The notes: a model not told the origin generated them from the letters alone. Positions 8,402-18,548 are shown, counted from the stretch's first letter. The stretch is 19,872 nucleotides of DNA from Dissophora ornata (GCA_025201705.1 MU617185.1:1-19872); one strand, 5' to 3'. Made by a program: numbers and translations.

Positions 8402-9793
8402 ATGGCAAAGTCAAAGTACGAGTACGTCAAGGAGTTCGAGACCGACGACAGACTCCTCAGGAACGTCTACATCCTCGTCCGCATTGATGGGAAAGGATTT
8501 CACAAGTATGTCCATTTCATGGATCGGCCCATTCCTTTTTGGTTTCGTCAATGATGTGAGCTGATCAGTTTTCCCTTTTTCTTGCTGTGGTTGTTCTCCC
8601 TGCTAGATTTTCTGCCGCGCACGAGTTCACAAAACCCAACGACATCCGTGCTCTCAACCTCATGAACCATGCCGCCCGATCCGTAATGCACGAGCTCGAC
8701 GATATCCTTATCGCCTTTGGGGAGTCCGACGAATATTCGTTCCTCTTTCGCAAATCGACTGATCTCTATCAACGAAGAGAGGCCAAGATTGTCTCGACCG
8801 TCGTCTCGCTCTTCACTTCAGCATATGTCTACTATTGGAACGACTACTTCACGGACTCTAAACGACCGCTTTATCCACCTGTGTTTGATGGACGTGCAGT
8901 ACTCTACCCCTCAGAAGTCGAGGTCAAGGATTATTTTGCGTGGCGGCAGGCAGACACCCATATCAACAATCTATTCAACACCTCGTTCTGGGCACTAGTC
9001 GAAAAAGGAGGCATGACACCCAAGGCTGCAGAGGTCAGACTTTCGGTAAGCATTGGGAGAGTGAGAACTGGAGGCGCGGCTGTTATGAGGGACGAAAAAT
9101 GCAATCGAAGGAACGTTTTTTGCACAGAGTGAGTCATGTTGTTTCTTCCCCAGCTCAATTGCTGGACAGTTTTTATCTGACTGTCTTTGCTACCCTCGGG
9201 TCGCCCACCATCGTCGTATATAGGGAACGGACTCGAAGGACAAGAACGAGATGCTGTTTACAGAATTCAATACCAACTACAGTAAACTACCGGCCATTTT
9301 CAGGAAGGGCAGTGTGCTTTTACGGGAGGATGTGCCAAAGGATATGGAAAAGGATGCCATCATCCCAACGTTGCCAGAGACTTTGCCAGGATCCACATCT
9401 GCTGAAGCGGCACCGTCAACGCTGTCCACACCGGCTTTCGCATCAGAATCATTATCAAATCCGACATCCGAGCCGGCATCGGATTCAACAGGATCGACGT
9501 CATCTGCACCATGCACTGTAGCAGAAACATCAACAAAGGAAACACAGCAAGACGCCGTAAGCAATAAGAAGAGACATAATCAGGACGAAGAGGAAGAGGA
9601 AGAGAATGCACAGGAAGAAATTAGTGGCAAAGACGCGGAAGGCAAGGTGGATGAGATAGAAAAACCTGCATCCAAGAGGATGAAGAAGGGTGTTGTGATC
9701 GACTACATCGATATTATTGGCGAGAAGTTTTGGACAGGGAGAGGTGCTTATATTCTTGCACCTGAAAAGAAAAAGAAGACGCGGTCAAAATAA
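8402..9793 (+). CDS. THG1: tRNA-His guanylyltransferase (Thg1)
   Basis: Exons are 8402-8505, 8607-9045 and 9224-9793 (introns 101 and 178 bases), giving 370 residues. Thg1 adds a G at position -1 of tRNA-His, the mark read by histidyl-tRNA synthetase, by 3'-5' addition after ATP activation. Family motifs are intact: RIDGKGFHKFS with metal ligand Asp29, GESDEYSF with Asp76-Glu77, and the HINNLFNTSFWALV segment at about 153-166; numbering equals that of the human enzyme. The first intron splits the Lys codon after FH (AA|A), restoring the motif exactly, and the second rejoins LS|GT. The ATG has a favourable CCCATGG context and sits at the conserved N-terminus. Unusually, an acidic Ser/Thr/Glu-rich insert of about 110 residues (about 229-337) separates the core from the last conserved segment (DYIDIIGEKFW); usual length is about 240-300. 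Confidence 0.96.
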
Positions 9794-9794
9794 A
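9789..9794 (+). promoter_or_regulatory. AATAAA overlapping the THG1 stop codon
   Basis: The sequence around the TAA stop (9791-9793) reads AAAATAAATAAG, so the stop lies within AATAAA. A long T/C-rich tract (about 9806-9842) follows, a common arrangement around fungal cleavage sites. The opposite-strand gene ends only 183 bases away. Confidence 0.4.
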
Positions 9795-9976
9795 TAAGTG
9801 GAACCTTTTTCTTTCTTTTTTTTTCTTCTTTTTTTCCTTTCTCTGTGTCGTTGTTGAGGAGACAATGATGTATGCTCTGGTAACTCTGATTGTTTTGGTT
9901 TATGAATGATTATGACTATCTACATGGGTTTGCTGCAATGCAAACAAATTCTATACTTTCTCGTGTCTCCCCTAAT

Positions 9977-11586
9977 TTACATAACTTTACAGCTCTGGTC
10001 CTTCGCGTGGCGACCTTGCTTAATCCTCTTCAGACTGTTCTTGTGCTCAATCTTTCCCTGGGACGACGACTGCTGCTCCAGGCGGTTGATCGCATCCTTG
10101 TTTCCGTTAGCAGCCGCCAGCTTATAAAACTCCGTGGCCTTGTCCATATCTTCCTCAACCGAGATTCCGACCTCGTAGTAGTAACCCATTGCGTACTGCG
10201 CCTTTGGGAACTTCTTCTCTGCAGCTCTCGACGCGTATTCGAACGCCAATTGATCGTTTGCAACGAAATAATTCTCGGCGCCAGAAAGGTACCAGCCACT
10301 GAGGGCCATCTCTGCCTCGCCCTTGCTATCGCCCGCCTGGACTGCACAGTTATAATGCTGGATCGACAAGAATGGGTCGACAGGGCAGCCTAGACTACCG
10401 TACTCGTAGCAATAGCCGAGTTTGTAGCTGGCAGGGCCATATCCGAGCTGCGCTGATTTGCGGAACCATTCTAGGGCCTCGCCATCGTCTGGGAAGGCGA
10501 TGTCGTCCGGAATCTTGAGGTGTTCGCTGTAGTCGCGAGAAAGAATCAGGCCCAGCACATAAGGCGACATGGGAGCTGCTTCGGTTGCCAAGGATGCTGC
10601 GCGCTTGAGGTACTCAAGTCCAGTCTTCATGTTCCTCGACTGACCCAGTTCTCCATAGAGATAGACCATTGCCAAACGCTATTAGCATGCAAGAAAAGAG
10701 GTGGGGGTGAGTGTCGCATTTTCGAGATTATATTTTCATATCATAAAGCATATGTCCATCTGAGCGTTGTCGCACTTACGTGGTTGGCAAGAGTCTCATT
10801 GTGGATAGCTGCCTTTTTGTAAAGCATCACCGCCTTGTTGTTGTCCTTCTTCTTTTCGCAAAAGTAGGCCACTTTGTAATGTGCAGGACCGTGATCTCCC
10901 TTCGATGCAGATAGGTACCACCTGAGCGCCTTGTCAGAGTTCTTTTTCATGTTGTACAGTCCCTCTTCGTACCACGATCCACGGATGTACTGCGCCTCAG
11001 ACTGTCCCTCCTTGGCCAGACGGTCGATCCAGTAGACAGCCTCTTGGATCAATTGTTTCTTGCCTTTCTGTGGATCCTGCTGCAGTGAGGTGGGACTTGG
11101 TGGTCTAGACGAGTTTGCCGAGTTATTTGAGCCAGCAGAAGAGGGACGTGGTGGCTGAGCCTCGGCCGTTGGGGAGGTGGAGGTGGAAGCAGAGGAAGAG
11201 GAGCCATGTGTGGAGGACTCTCCAATCTCCAACAGGTACTTTGCAAAAGACAATTGCGTGGCGGGGTCGTTCGTCTTAATGGCCGTCTCGCGGTACTTGG
11301 CCAAGATAGCCGCATCCGTAAGGAGCGAGATCGACGTCGCGACCGACGCCTGTCTCATACCTGAAAGGGGTCGAGATCGGCTTTCGTCTGCGAGGCGAGG
11401 AGGTGTCATGTAGCCGTACGCGCTCGTGGCAACACCAATGCTCGAGCCGGTTAAGGCCTCGCTAGCGGACCAGGACTTGCGGTAATGCTTGAGGGTCTCG
11501 GCGGTCGAGCCATCGGCTGGTTGTGATGTACCTGAAATAGATAAAGTCGACGTTAGTATTCAAGGTACGCTCATTAATAGAAAGCA

Positions 11587-11617
<31 letters not shown>

Positions 11618-13394
11618 TCGTGGCCGTACCTATGCTGCCCAAAGGCACCGATGGAGTAGAGTAACGTTGCTGACTATACTGGTAAGGGTGATTGTGCTGT
11701 TGCTGATAGGTCTGTGCATGCCAGTACATCGCCGTTGGGTCTGAGTTTGCATGAATATTGTGTTGAGGCTGATACTGATACTGATATTGCTGCTGATATT
11801 GACGCTGCTCAGAGATGTGATGCATGTAATCAGTCGAGGAGCCATCCACGCCCCCCTCTGGAGCGGGCGACTCCGTATATACATCACCACCATACGACAC
11901 GCCCTGGAACTGAGGTGCCAATGATGATGGTGGTGGTGACACCATCATACTATGACGGTACTGGATGGGGGATGCGGGTGTGTCGACAAGAGCTGCCCAG
12001 TCTTCGGATTTTTGAGGGATTGGTTGCTGGAAGGCATCATTGGTGAGGATCTGTAGGGATGGCGTCGTAGCCCTTGGAGTGGGGATTGGGTTGTCGTGCA
12101 ATTGATAGCCTTTGCTGGACGTTGAATATGCAGACGAGGTAGAGTTGTGTATTGAAACTCTCGAGTATGAGGTCTCCTCTTCCCCTTCGCTTTCTCCAGC
12201 GGATGTGTATGTTGTTGAGTATGAGACAAAGGGCGTCGCGTTGGGATCTTTTTGGGGTGCTGGAGATTGAGTCTCAAACGATGGGACAGTACCTGCATCA
12301 GTAGGTTGAAGAGGAGGAGAGGGATAATTCATGGTGTGGACACTAGTATGGATAGTGGTATTATTGGGTTCAGACATGGGATTGATATGCAAGTCGCGTC
12401 TATATTGTTGCAGTTGCAGAGTGGTCTCGTTATGTGAAGGGGAATGCGTTTTTTGGTGCTGAAGATTTTCTTCTGTATGAAGAGAGATTGAAGAAAGAAA
12501 AGTGTCTTCTGAGGGGTTGGTCGAGTCGTTTAATATTGAGGAGGACGCTCGCGAAGTCGCGGCTGCGGCAATGGCTGCGTCCACTGATGTGGTCATGTAC
12601 ATTGATGGGGTCTCGCGAAGTACATGTATCGAGGGCGGAGATTGAGCGCCGGCGTGTATCTGCTGCTGTTGTTGTTGTTGTTGTGGGTCGTGCTGATCAT
12701 TTGCATGGGCTGTGATGTTTTTGTTGTTGTTGTTATTATTGTTAAATATATTGTGGGCGGTGGAAGAGTCGACTGTCGACGCGCCACGAGCGTCTGTGTT
12801 ACAAGGCTCAGTCTTGATCAGAGTTGAAGCGAGCTTCGGTAACGCATTGAGTTTCGGATCAGCGGAAGAGGAGACAGCCTCTGCATCCGAAAAGAAGGAT
12901 CCCAGTTCCGCGGAAAAGGACTCGAGGGTATCGATATCGAGATGGAGTTGAAGAGCCAGGGTCGAGGAAGATGCATTAAAAGATGTATTCACGGGCTGTT
13001 GCCTTTGGCTGTCATCATTACTCTTGAGTCTGGCGTAAATAGGCAAAGGCTCGGCATTCGAAGCATGGCTTGGCGTTGGACCAACATGGGTGAGATTGAG
13101 CACCGTCATAATCTTTCCTAGTCGAGTTTTCGGCGTGGAGGGCTGTGGTGCTGACTTGCGACTATGCTTCAGATCGTGCGATGTGGATTGGAAAGGCGGG
13201 GAAGAAGAAGAAGAAGAAGAAGAAGAGGAGGAGGAGGAGGAGGAGGAGGAGGCGAAAGTGGGGGATGCAGCGAGAGGGCCGGCGGGATCTTGATTCTGAT
13301 ATCTTTGGTCGATGGTATTGGATGCAGGAGGGGCAAGGGCGAGCTCGAGCCTGGGTGGAGGCTGTCCCGCTTTGGTTGCAGCAACAGAGGGCAT
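9977..13394 (-). CDS. SKT5: SKT5/CHS4-like Sel1-repeat protein, predicted chitin synthase activator
   Basis: Exons are 13394-11630, 11531-10780 and 10678-9977 (introns 98 and 101 bases), giving 1,072 residues. Residues 1-640 are low complexity, with Ser, Gln and Asn runs. From about 755 to 1045 some eight Sel1-type repeats follow, for example ALEWFRKSAQLGYGPASYKL and KATEFYKLAAANGN. The protein ends in a Lys/Arg-rich stretch and CKVM, a CaaX prenylation box whose Met favours farnesylation. Skt5/Chs4 of yeasts has the same order (disordered N-terminus, Sel1 repeats, CaaX) and recruits and activates chitin synthase III at bud neck and septum. Intron 1 joins ATA G|GT and contains a perfect TACTAAC branch site; intron 2 joins ANH|RLA inside a repeat. 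Other Sel1 proteins are possible, but the CaaX end makes the SKT5 family the best choice. The N-terminal half is longer than in yeast Skt5 (about 700 residues in total). Confidence 0.88.
11592..11618. repeat. Homopolymer T27 (A27 on the sense strand) in SKT5-like intron 1
   Basis: Twenty-seven consecutive T on the plus strand lie about 12 bases after the 5' splice site of intron 1 (11532-11629) of the minus-strand gene. If the intron is retained, the frame continues as a poly-Lys run and stops at 11574. Confidence 0.97.
13201..13253. repeat. GAA/GGA triplet tract encoding a poly-Ser run
   Basis: GAA triplets pass into GGA triplets without a break. On the minus strand they are read as TCC and TCT codons and give a run of about 19 Ser near residue 55 of the SKT5-like protein. 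Such tracts often vary in length between strains. Confidence 0.95.
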
Positions 13395-13681
13395 GGCGAT
13401 GGAGAGTGTGATTTGATAGGATGGCAGAAGGGCTCAAGGGGGTTGGGACGGTGGAAGGGACGCGCGGTCAGGGAGACGGGAGATGCGATATGCGCTGGAT
13501 ATAGAATAGAATGCTACGCCTTCGTTTGTTTTTTGGGTCTGATACTTTTTTAGGTCGAGGAGGGGATGACAGCGATGCTGCTGTGCATGGATGGATGATA
13601 GATCGCAGTCAATAAGAATCAATTGCACACAGGGCAACTCTAAATAAAGCACTGCAATGGGGCGAGTGATCGGGGCGAGGT

Positions 13682-13709
13682 AATGGCAATGGCAATGGCA
13701 AATGGCAAC
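13682..13709. repeat. Short AATGGC tandem repeat
   Basis: Four copies of AATGGC, one with an extra A, lie about 290 bases upstream of the SKT5-like start codon. Confidence 0.85.
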
Positions 13710-14020
13710 GCAGATCAGCCTGGCGGATGAGGACAAACGAGAGGGGTATGAGGAGCAATGGTGAGGATAGAGGCGAAGATGGACAGGAACTGTTAAATGT
13801 CGCTGTTGCCATCCATTCTGCTCACTCGTTTTTCCAGGCACACGTTCCCTCGCAGTGTGGGTGTGTGTGTAATGCCGAGGGTGCAGAGGCCCGTATAGTT
13901 CAATTACCAGACCTCCTTACTCTTGCTCTCCCCTGCCGCGTGTCCCGCCGAGAGTGTCTGCACCACAAAGGCTGCGTTTACAGCCCGCCATCTATATTTA
14001 CTTGTTCACCTCTTTCCCTT

Positions 14021-14026
14021 TTTATT
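14021..14026 (-). promoter_or_regulatory. Possible poly(A) signal of the SAP30BP-like gene
   Basis: A minus-strand AATAAA (TTTATT on the plus strand) lies about 350 bases after the stop at 14375 but only about 180 bases after the alternative stop at 14204. Confidence 0.4.
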
Positions 14027-14374
14027 TACTCTTTTCGCCGTTCTCTCTGGTGGCAAAAATAGACTGGATAGAAACGATGGCTGTTGAAAAGAAACTTGCG
14101 GAATGTATCAAGATTTCAGACTAGCTTTTATCTTGTGCTCAGAACACGGATCGATAGATATGATGACATTAATCTACATGATATTCGATATCAGCGCCGG
14201 CATTTATAATCCGCCGGAACCATGGCCTGCTGCTCCCAAGTCGAGTCTGTACTCTGCAGATGGACCTCCCAGGTTCAGGTTCAGCGTGTTCAATCGTTCC
14301 TGACCTCAGCAATCAGCTAGACTAGCAGGGGTCCATTGAACGTAAGAATGTGTGCATTTCCACATCTACAGCTT

Positions 14375-16529
14375 TTAATGACGGGTTCGTTTGCTAGCAG
14401 GATCGTCTGTTGTCTGTGGAATGTCCCATTTACTCTTTCTAGGCCGCTGTGAGCCTGCAGCCCCTGTTTGCACAATTGAAGATACAGATGCAGACGCTGA
14501 TGTCGACAGCGACGACGACAATGACGAGATCTGTAGCCTAGGCACACCGCCTGCTAGCCCAAGTCCGATTCCACCTCCTATGTTAGTCATGTTAGTCAAC
14601 CCTGCCTGCGCAGTTGATCCTGACACGAACTGCAGCTGCGATCTGGGCATGGCATGCTGCTGGGCGAGCTTCTCAGCGGCTTGCTTCTGTGTTTCGGCTA
14701 TGGAAAGTCGACAGGAGTTTAAAAAAAAATCAACAAAAATGACCACGAGAACCCTCATACGATGGAAAAAGAGAGAGCATGCAATATGCATCGCCGATCA
14801 TTGTAACACACGCATTTTTAATTCCCTCTTTCGGGATGGACAGCAAGAGTCGACACAGAAAGCAGTGTCTGAAGGATAGCATTACAACAATTGCTGTTTG
14901 CGCCTTCGTTTTCCCAAACCCATTGAAATCATAGTTCACAGGTTTGAGAGCCAACATGCGGTAATACGCACTTGTGCATCTCTCTCCAGTCGCTCCCATG
15001 TGTTTTTATGGTGTGCACGCACTTCGCCATCCAATAAAGTACATGAATGCACACGAAAATGCAAACCACACTCGCGCTACCTGTCCATGTACCAGCTGGA
15101 CAAATTTCTGCCGCAGATAAAAACAACAAAACAAAACAAAACAAAGGAGCTTACCTATGCCAGTGGCGTAAGATTCGGGTCCGTAGCCCTCAAAATCAAA
15201 AAACTCTTTCTTCTCAAAATTAGATCCGATCTCGTTCAAGGCCGCAAGTTCCACCAGAGACGAATAGATGTGGGGATTGCGGAAGTTTTTGTTACGCATT
15301 AATGACTGATTGAAATGGATCCCACGCGTCACCTTGACGTGTTGAAACTGCTCCATCTTGGCCTACGTGCCGCGCGTGAAAACACAAGAGAAAAAAATAT
15401 GAATTCTGTGACATCCTAGTCTCGACGTACCTGCATCGAGACTCATGCGAATCCCTTCGCCAGGTGAACCAAAACCCTGTGCACCCTTTGCCAGGGATTG
15501 CATCTCTTACCTGTACGTCCGGATTAACCACGCCCTCTGGGCCAGGTGGGATTCCAAAGTTCTCGACTCCTGGAATAGGTTTTGGCCGAAGGAGCAGCCT
15601 CATCAGTGCAGTACGACGACTCTGCTGGTCCATAACTCCTCCTTCGCCTTCGTCGCCCCCGCTCATATGTATGTCTGCATTTCTCGCTGATTCAATCTCC
15701 TCTGCAATTGGTACCCTTCCGGTCTGCACGACCTGTGGACTCCTACCGCCTGTCGGTGTGTTCAAAACCTCCGCAGCTGCACTGTGATCCGGAGGTAAGG
15801 GAGTTCCCGATTGAGATCGTACGAATGATCCACCTGACGCTGAAAGGGCATTGGATACTGAACCTTCGACGCCTGGTGATTGATCTACACGGGTATTTTC
15901 TGCAGATGCCAAGCCCTGCTTTAACAGGTTCGTAGACGCAATTTTGTTGAGCGAATCTGCTCCTGAAGATCGCGCGTTGATGATTGAGCGAGCGGATATC
16001 GTGTCCTGCGGCGTGGGTCTGTCTAATACTTGAGATGGACGTGTTGATCAGACAAAGCCTTGTTAATATCTAATATTCCAGATGTGATCCGTGAGTCCGT
16101 ATACCAATTGCTGTGATAATTGCGATTGATAGGTACCATGGTCCTAATGGTTGAGAAGCAGATACCAGAGAGTCGTCCACTGTTAGATCGTTTCTGTAAT
16201 ATTCGCTACACGCCGGCCGAAATAGCTAGACACCATGATTCGTCAATTGGTCTCCATATACCTTGTCCGAGGATACCTCTGACTCCTGTGTCTTTTGTGA
16301 GGCAGCGCTTGACCCTAAAGAAGCGCACGGTGTTGGTAGAGATAAAGGCGATCAGCCATGATACTACTAATGCTTTGCGGCGTACAACTTGATTCCAGCC
16401 AAAAATAAGAAAACGGACTGGAGTTGACGCCATGCCTGTTTGCTTTGGAGCTGCGGTCATGATCGTGTCCTCATCTGAGCTCTCCGAGTCCGAGTCGCCA
16501 TAAGCGACCAGTCCTTTGCTCCTGTTCAT
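14375..16529 (-). CDS. SAP30BP/HCNGP-family nuclear protein
   Basis: Proposed exons: 16529-16436, 16314-16262, 16193-16166, 16028-15511, 15362-15155 and 14697-14375; 407 residues. Exons 4-6 are well supported. The HCNGP domain (about 200-320) reads GVENFGIPPGPEG, then FNQSLMRNKNFRNPHIYSSL and EIGSNF, then the YGPESYATGIAETQKQAAEKL helix, matching human SAP30BP. The start GLVAYGDSDSESSDEDT and the end RPRKSKWDIPQ with basic residues are also family-like. SAP30BP is a nuclear protein linked to SAP30/HDAC complexes and, in animals, to splicing of short introns with the RBM17 factor. The first three exons are a reading that keeps the frame open: intron 1 would be GC-AG (CAG|GC), exon 3 would be only 28 bases, and acceptors at 16029 or 16023 both fit. 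Intron 5 (457 bases) is the longest here. A further 3' exon is possible (see findings). Confidence 0.78.
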
Positions 16530-16739
16530 GGCGCGTGTTTGTCGATTGAGTATGATGAGTGTGATGTCCTTTTGAGTTGATCCTTCCCTCTTCCCACCAC
16601 AGCCGTTTTCGGCGCCCTCTTTGGACCTGGAATTTGATGTCCAAAGCCACCGAACACGCCTGACACGATGCATGCAACAAGTTGCGAAGCAAGCATCTAC
16701 TCATCTCTTACATCGTTATCAACCGCCATCCACAGTCTA
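16530..16739. promoter_or_regulatory. Shared divergent promoter, SAP30BP-like gene / GPI8
   Basis: The two start codons lie head to head, 210 bases apart, so both promoters and both 5' leaders must fit into this space. I see no convincing TATA box. The left side is rich in purines on the plus strand near 16610. Confidence 0.6.
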
Positions 16740-18476
16740 ATGAGACCCAGCACAATACTCAAGTACATCGCAGCCAGTGTCTGTGTCGCATCGACGCTTG
16801 CAATATCCGTCACCAATAACAAGGAGGATGTCGAGGGTTTCTTTAACAAGAACAAGAGTGGGCACACCAACAACTGGGCAGTGTTGGTAAGCAGCGAAAG
16901 AACGGGAATGCTACCATGCAATAGGAATGCAACCATGTAGTACAACCTGCCGTCATGGTAGTGCTTATGCGCCATATGGGGCTGACATTGTACATCGGCT
17001 TTCGACCCTCGGATTCCTCTAGGTCTGCACATCTCGCTTCTGGTTCAACTACCGCCATATTGCCAACACGCTGTCTATGTACAGAACCGTCAAACGACTT
17101 GGTATCCCCGACTCCAATATCATCATGATGCTGGCAGACGATGTTGCCTGCAACTCACGGAACATCTTTCCCGCCACCGTCTACAACAACCGTGACCGGT
17201 ACCTGGATCTTTACGGCGAAAATGTCGAGGTCGACTACAGAGGCTACGAAGTCACCGTCGAGAACTTTATCCGTCTGCTGACTGGTAGGTGGCATCCGCG
17301 GCTGCATTGGCGCGCAAAGAGCAAGTAGCCTCGATACGATTTTGTGGCAAAATTCTCATAACTCTCTTGCTTTGAAATAGGTCGCGTTGCCAAGGAGACG
17401 CCACGATCCAAGCGTCTCTTGACCGACGATCAATCCAATATCCTAGTCTACATGACTGGGCACGGAGGCGAAGAATTCTTGAAGTTCCAGGATGCGGAGG
17501 AAATTAGCGCCTATGATCTCGGGGATGCATTCCAGCAAATGTACGAGAAGAAACGATATAATGAGATCCTGTTCATGATCGATACCTGCCAGGCCAACAC
17601 CATGTATACCAAGATTCACTCGCCCAACATCTTGGCCACTGGAAGCAGCAAACTAAAGCAGAGCTCATATTCAGTACGTGCCAGAGTTATTATTTTTAAA
17701 CGACCGACCGACTCAGCCTATATATATGTGTGTCCGGTTGCGATGTTTGCATTCGTCTCCGCTACATCTAGTGTTCTGACTCCCCGTTAATCTTTTGGTT
17801 CGCGAACTAGCATCACGATGATCCCGATATTGGAGTCGCTGTGATCGACAGATTCACTTATTACATTTTGGAAGTACTCGAAAAGGTTGACATGCAGTCC
17901 AAGGCAACACTTAAGGACCTGGTATGAACCAACTCTTGCACGGCGAACAAGGCAATGATTCAAGACGCGGAATATAATCTGACATACATTGATTGATACA
18001 TGTTAGTTTGACACGTATAGCCCCGACCTACTGCATTCGACACCTGGAGTACGCGATGACCTTTTCTATCGACCATTGGACCAGGTATGCAGGCTTCGAA
18101 AACACAAAGAGATTCGTTGGATCTTTCATGCGGTACGAGAACGCTGTCTTTAACACCCCTTTGCTCTCTACAACAGGTGTTACTCACGGATTTCTTCGGC
18201 AATGTTCAAAATGTGGAGTTGACAGAACCAAAGGAACAACCCCAACTTCGCTCAGAGGAAGATGCAGTCACTGAGGAGACAGAGCCAACGGTTCTCGAGC
18301 CAGAACCAAAAGAAAATAACACGGAGCTGATTCAACAGTCTAAAAGGCAAGCGCATGACGGCCACACATTCGAGATTGGCGACCCAGACCAGTCGCAGAC
18401 ATGGCGTTATGCTGCCTTTGTTGCACTCTCTGTAGTCTTGGGAGGTGCACTTGCAGCGGGATCGTCTATCGTCTAG
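16740..18476 (+). CDS. GPI8: GPI-anchor transamidase catalytic subunit (Gpi8/PIG-K)
   Basis: Exons are 16740-16886, 17023-17284, 17381-17673, 17811-17921, 18007-18084 and 18177-18476 (introns 136, 96, 137, 85 and 92 bases), giving 396 residues, close to human PIG-K (395). Gpi8 is the C13-family cysteine protease of the ER transamidase complex (with Gaa1, Gpi16, Gpi17 and Gab1) that cleaves the C-terminal signal of a proprotein and passes it to a GPI lipid. The catalytic pair is intact: His164 in MTGHGGEEF and Cys206 in [11 protein letters not shown]. Residues 1-22 look like a signal peptide; [12 protein letters not shown] starts the protease fold; [11 protein letters not shown] and [13 protein letters not shown] mark the end of the lumenal domain; an acidic spacer follows, and one hydrophobic segment at about 374-394 anchors the C-terminus. 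Every intron junction restores conserved sequence. The ATG at 16740 is in a longer open frame from 16668, but starts right at the signal peptide. Confidence 0.96.
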
Positions 18477-18486
18477 AAAGTGCCTG

Positions 18487-18492
18487 AATAAA
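18487..18492 (+). promoter_or_regulatory. Probable poly(A) signal of GPI8
   Basis: An exact AATAAA begins 11 bases after the GPI8 stop codon, so the 3' UTR is likely to be very short. Confidence 0.6.
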
Positions 18493-18548
18493 ACATTATA
18501 GATTCTCTTCCCTAGATGTATAGCCGCGCTGAAATGCAGAATGATATG

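Larger units (their letters stand above)
13395..14203. other. Non-coding stretch upstream of the SKT5-like gene
   Basis: This 0.8-kb region is 5' of the SKT5-like gene and 3' of the SAP30BP-like gene. It holds an imperfect AATGGC repeat (13682-13709), a (GT) patch at 13858-13870 and a minus-strand AATAAA at 14021-14026. No convincing coding frame was seen. Confidence 0.6.

Noticed and set aside
5975..10779. Three introns of exactly 101 bases (5975-6075, 8506-8606, 10679-10779) as copies of one intron
   Set aside because: Their sequences share only splice signals, so the equal length is most simply chance within the usual size range.
13090..13553. Plus-strand frames with poly-Glu, poly-Lys or poly-Gly runs
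   Set aside because: They are the other readings of the GAA/GGA tract that codes for poly-Ser on the minus strand.
14391..14879. Plus-strand frame with an Asp/Ala stretch and many Cys
   Set aside because: It lies opposite the last exon and intron 5 of the SAP30BP-like gene, which has homology support.
14929..15144. Minus-strand hydrophobic frame as a small membrane protein
   Set aside because: It sits inside intron 5 of the SAP30BP-like gene and begins in its T-rich 5' end; no independent support.
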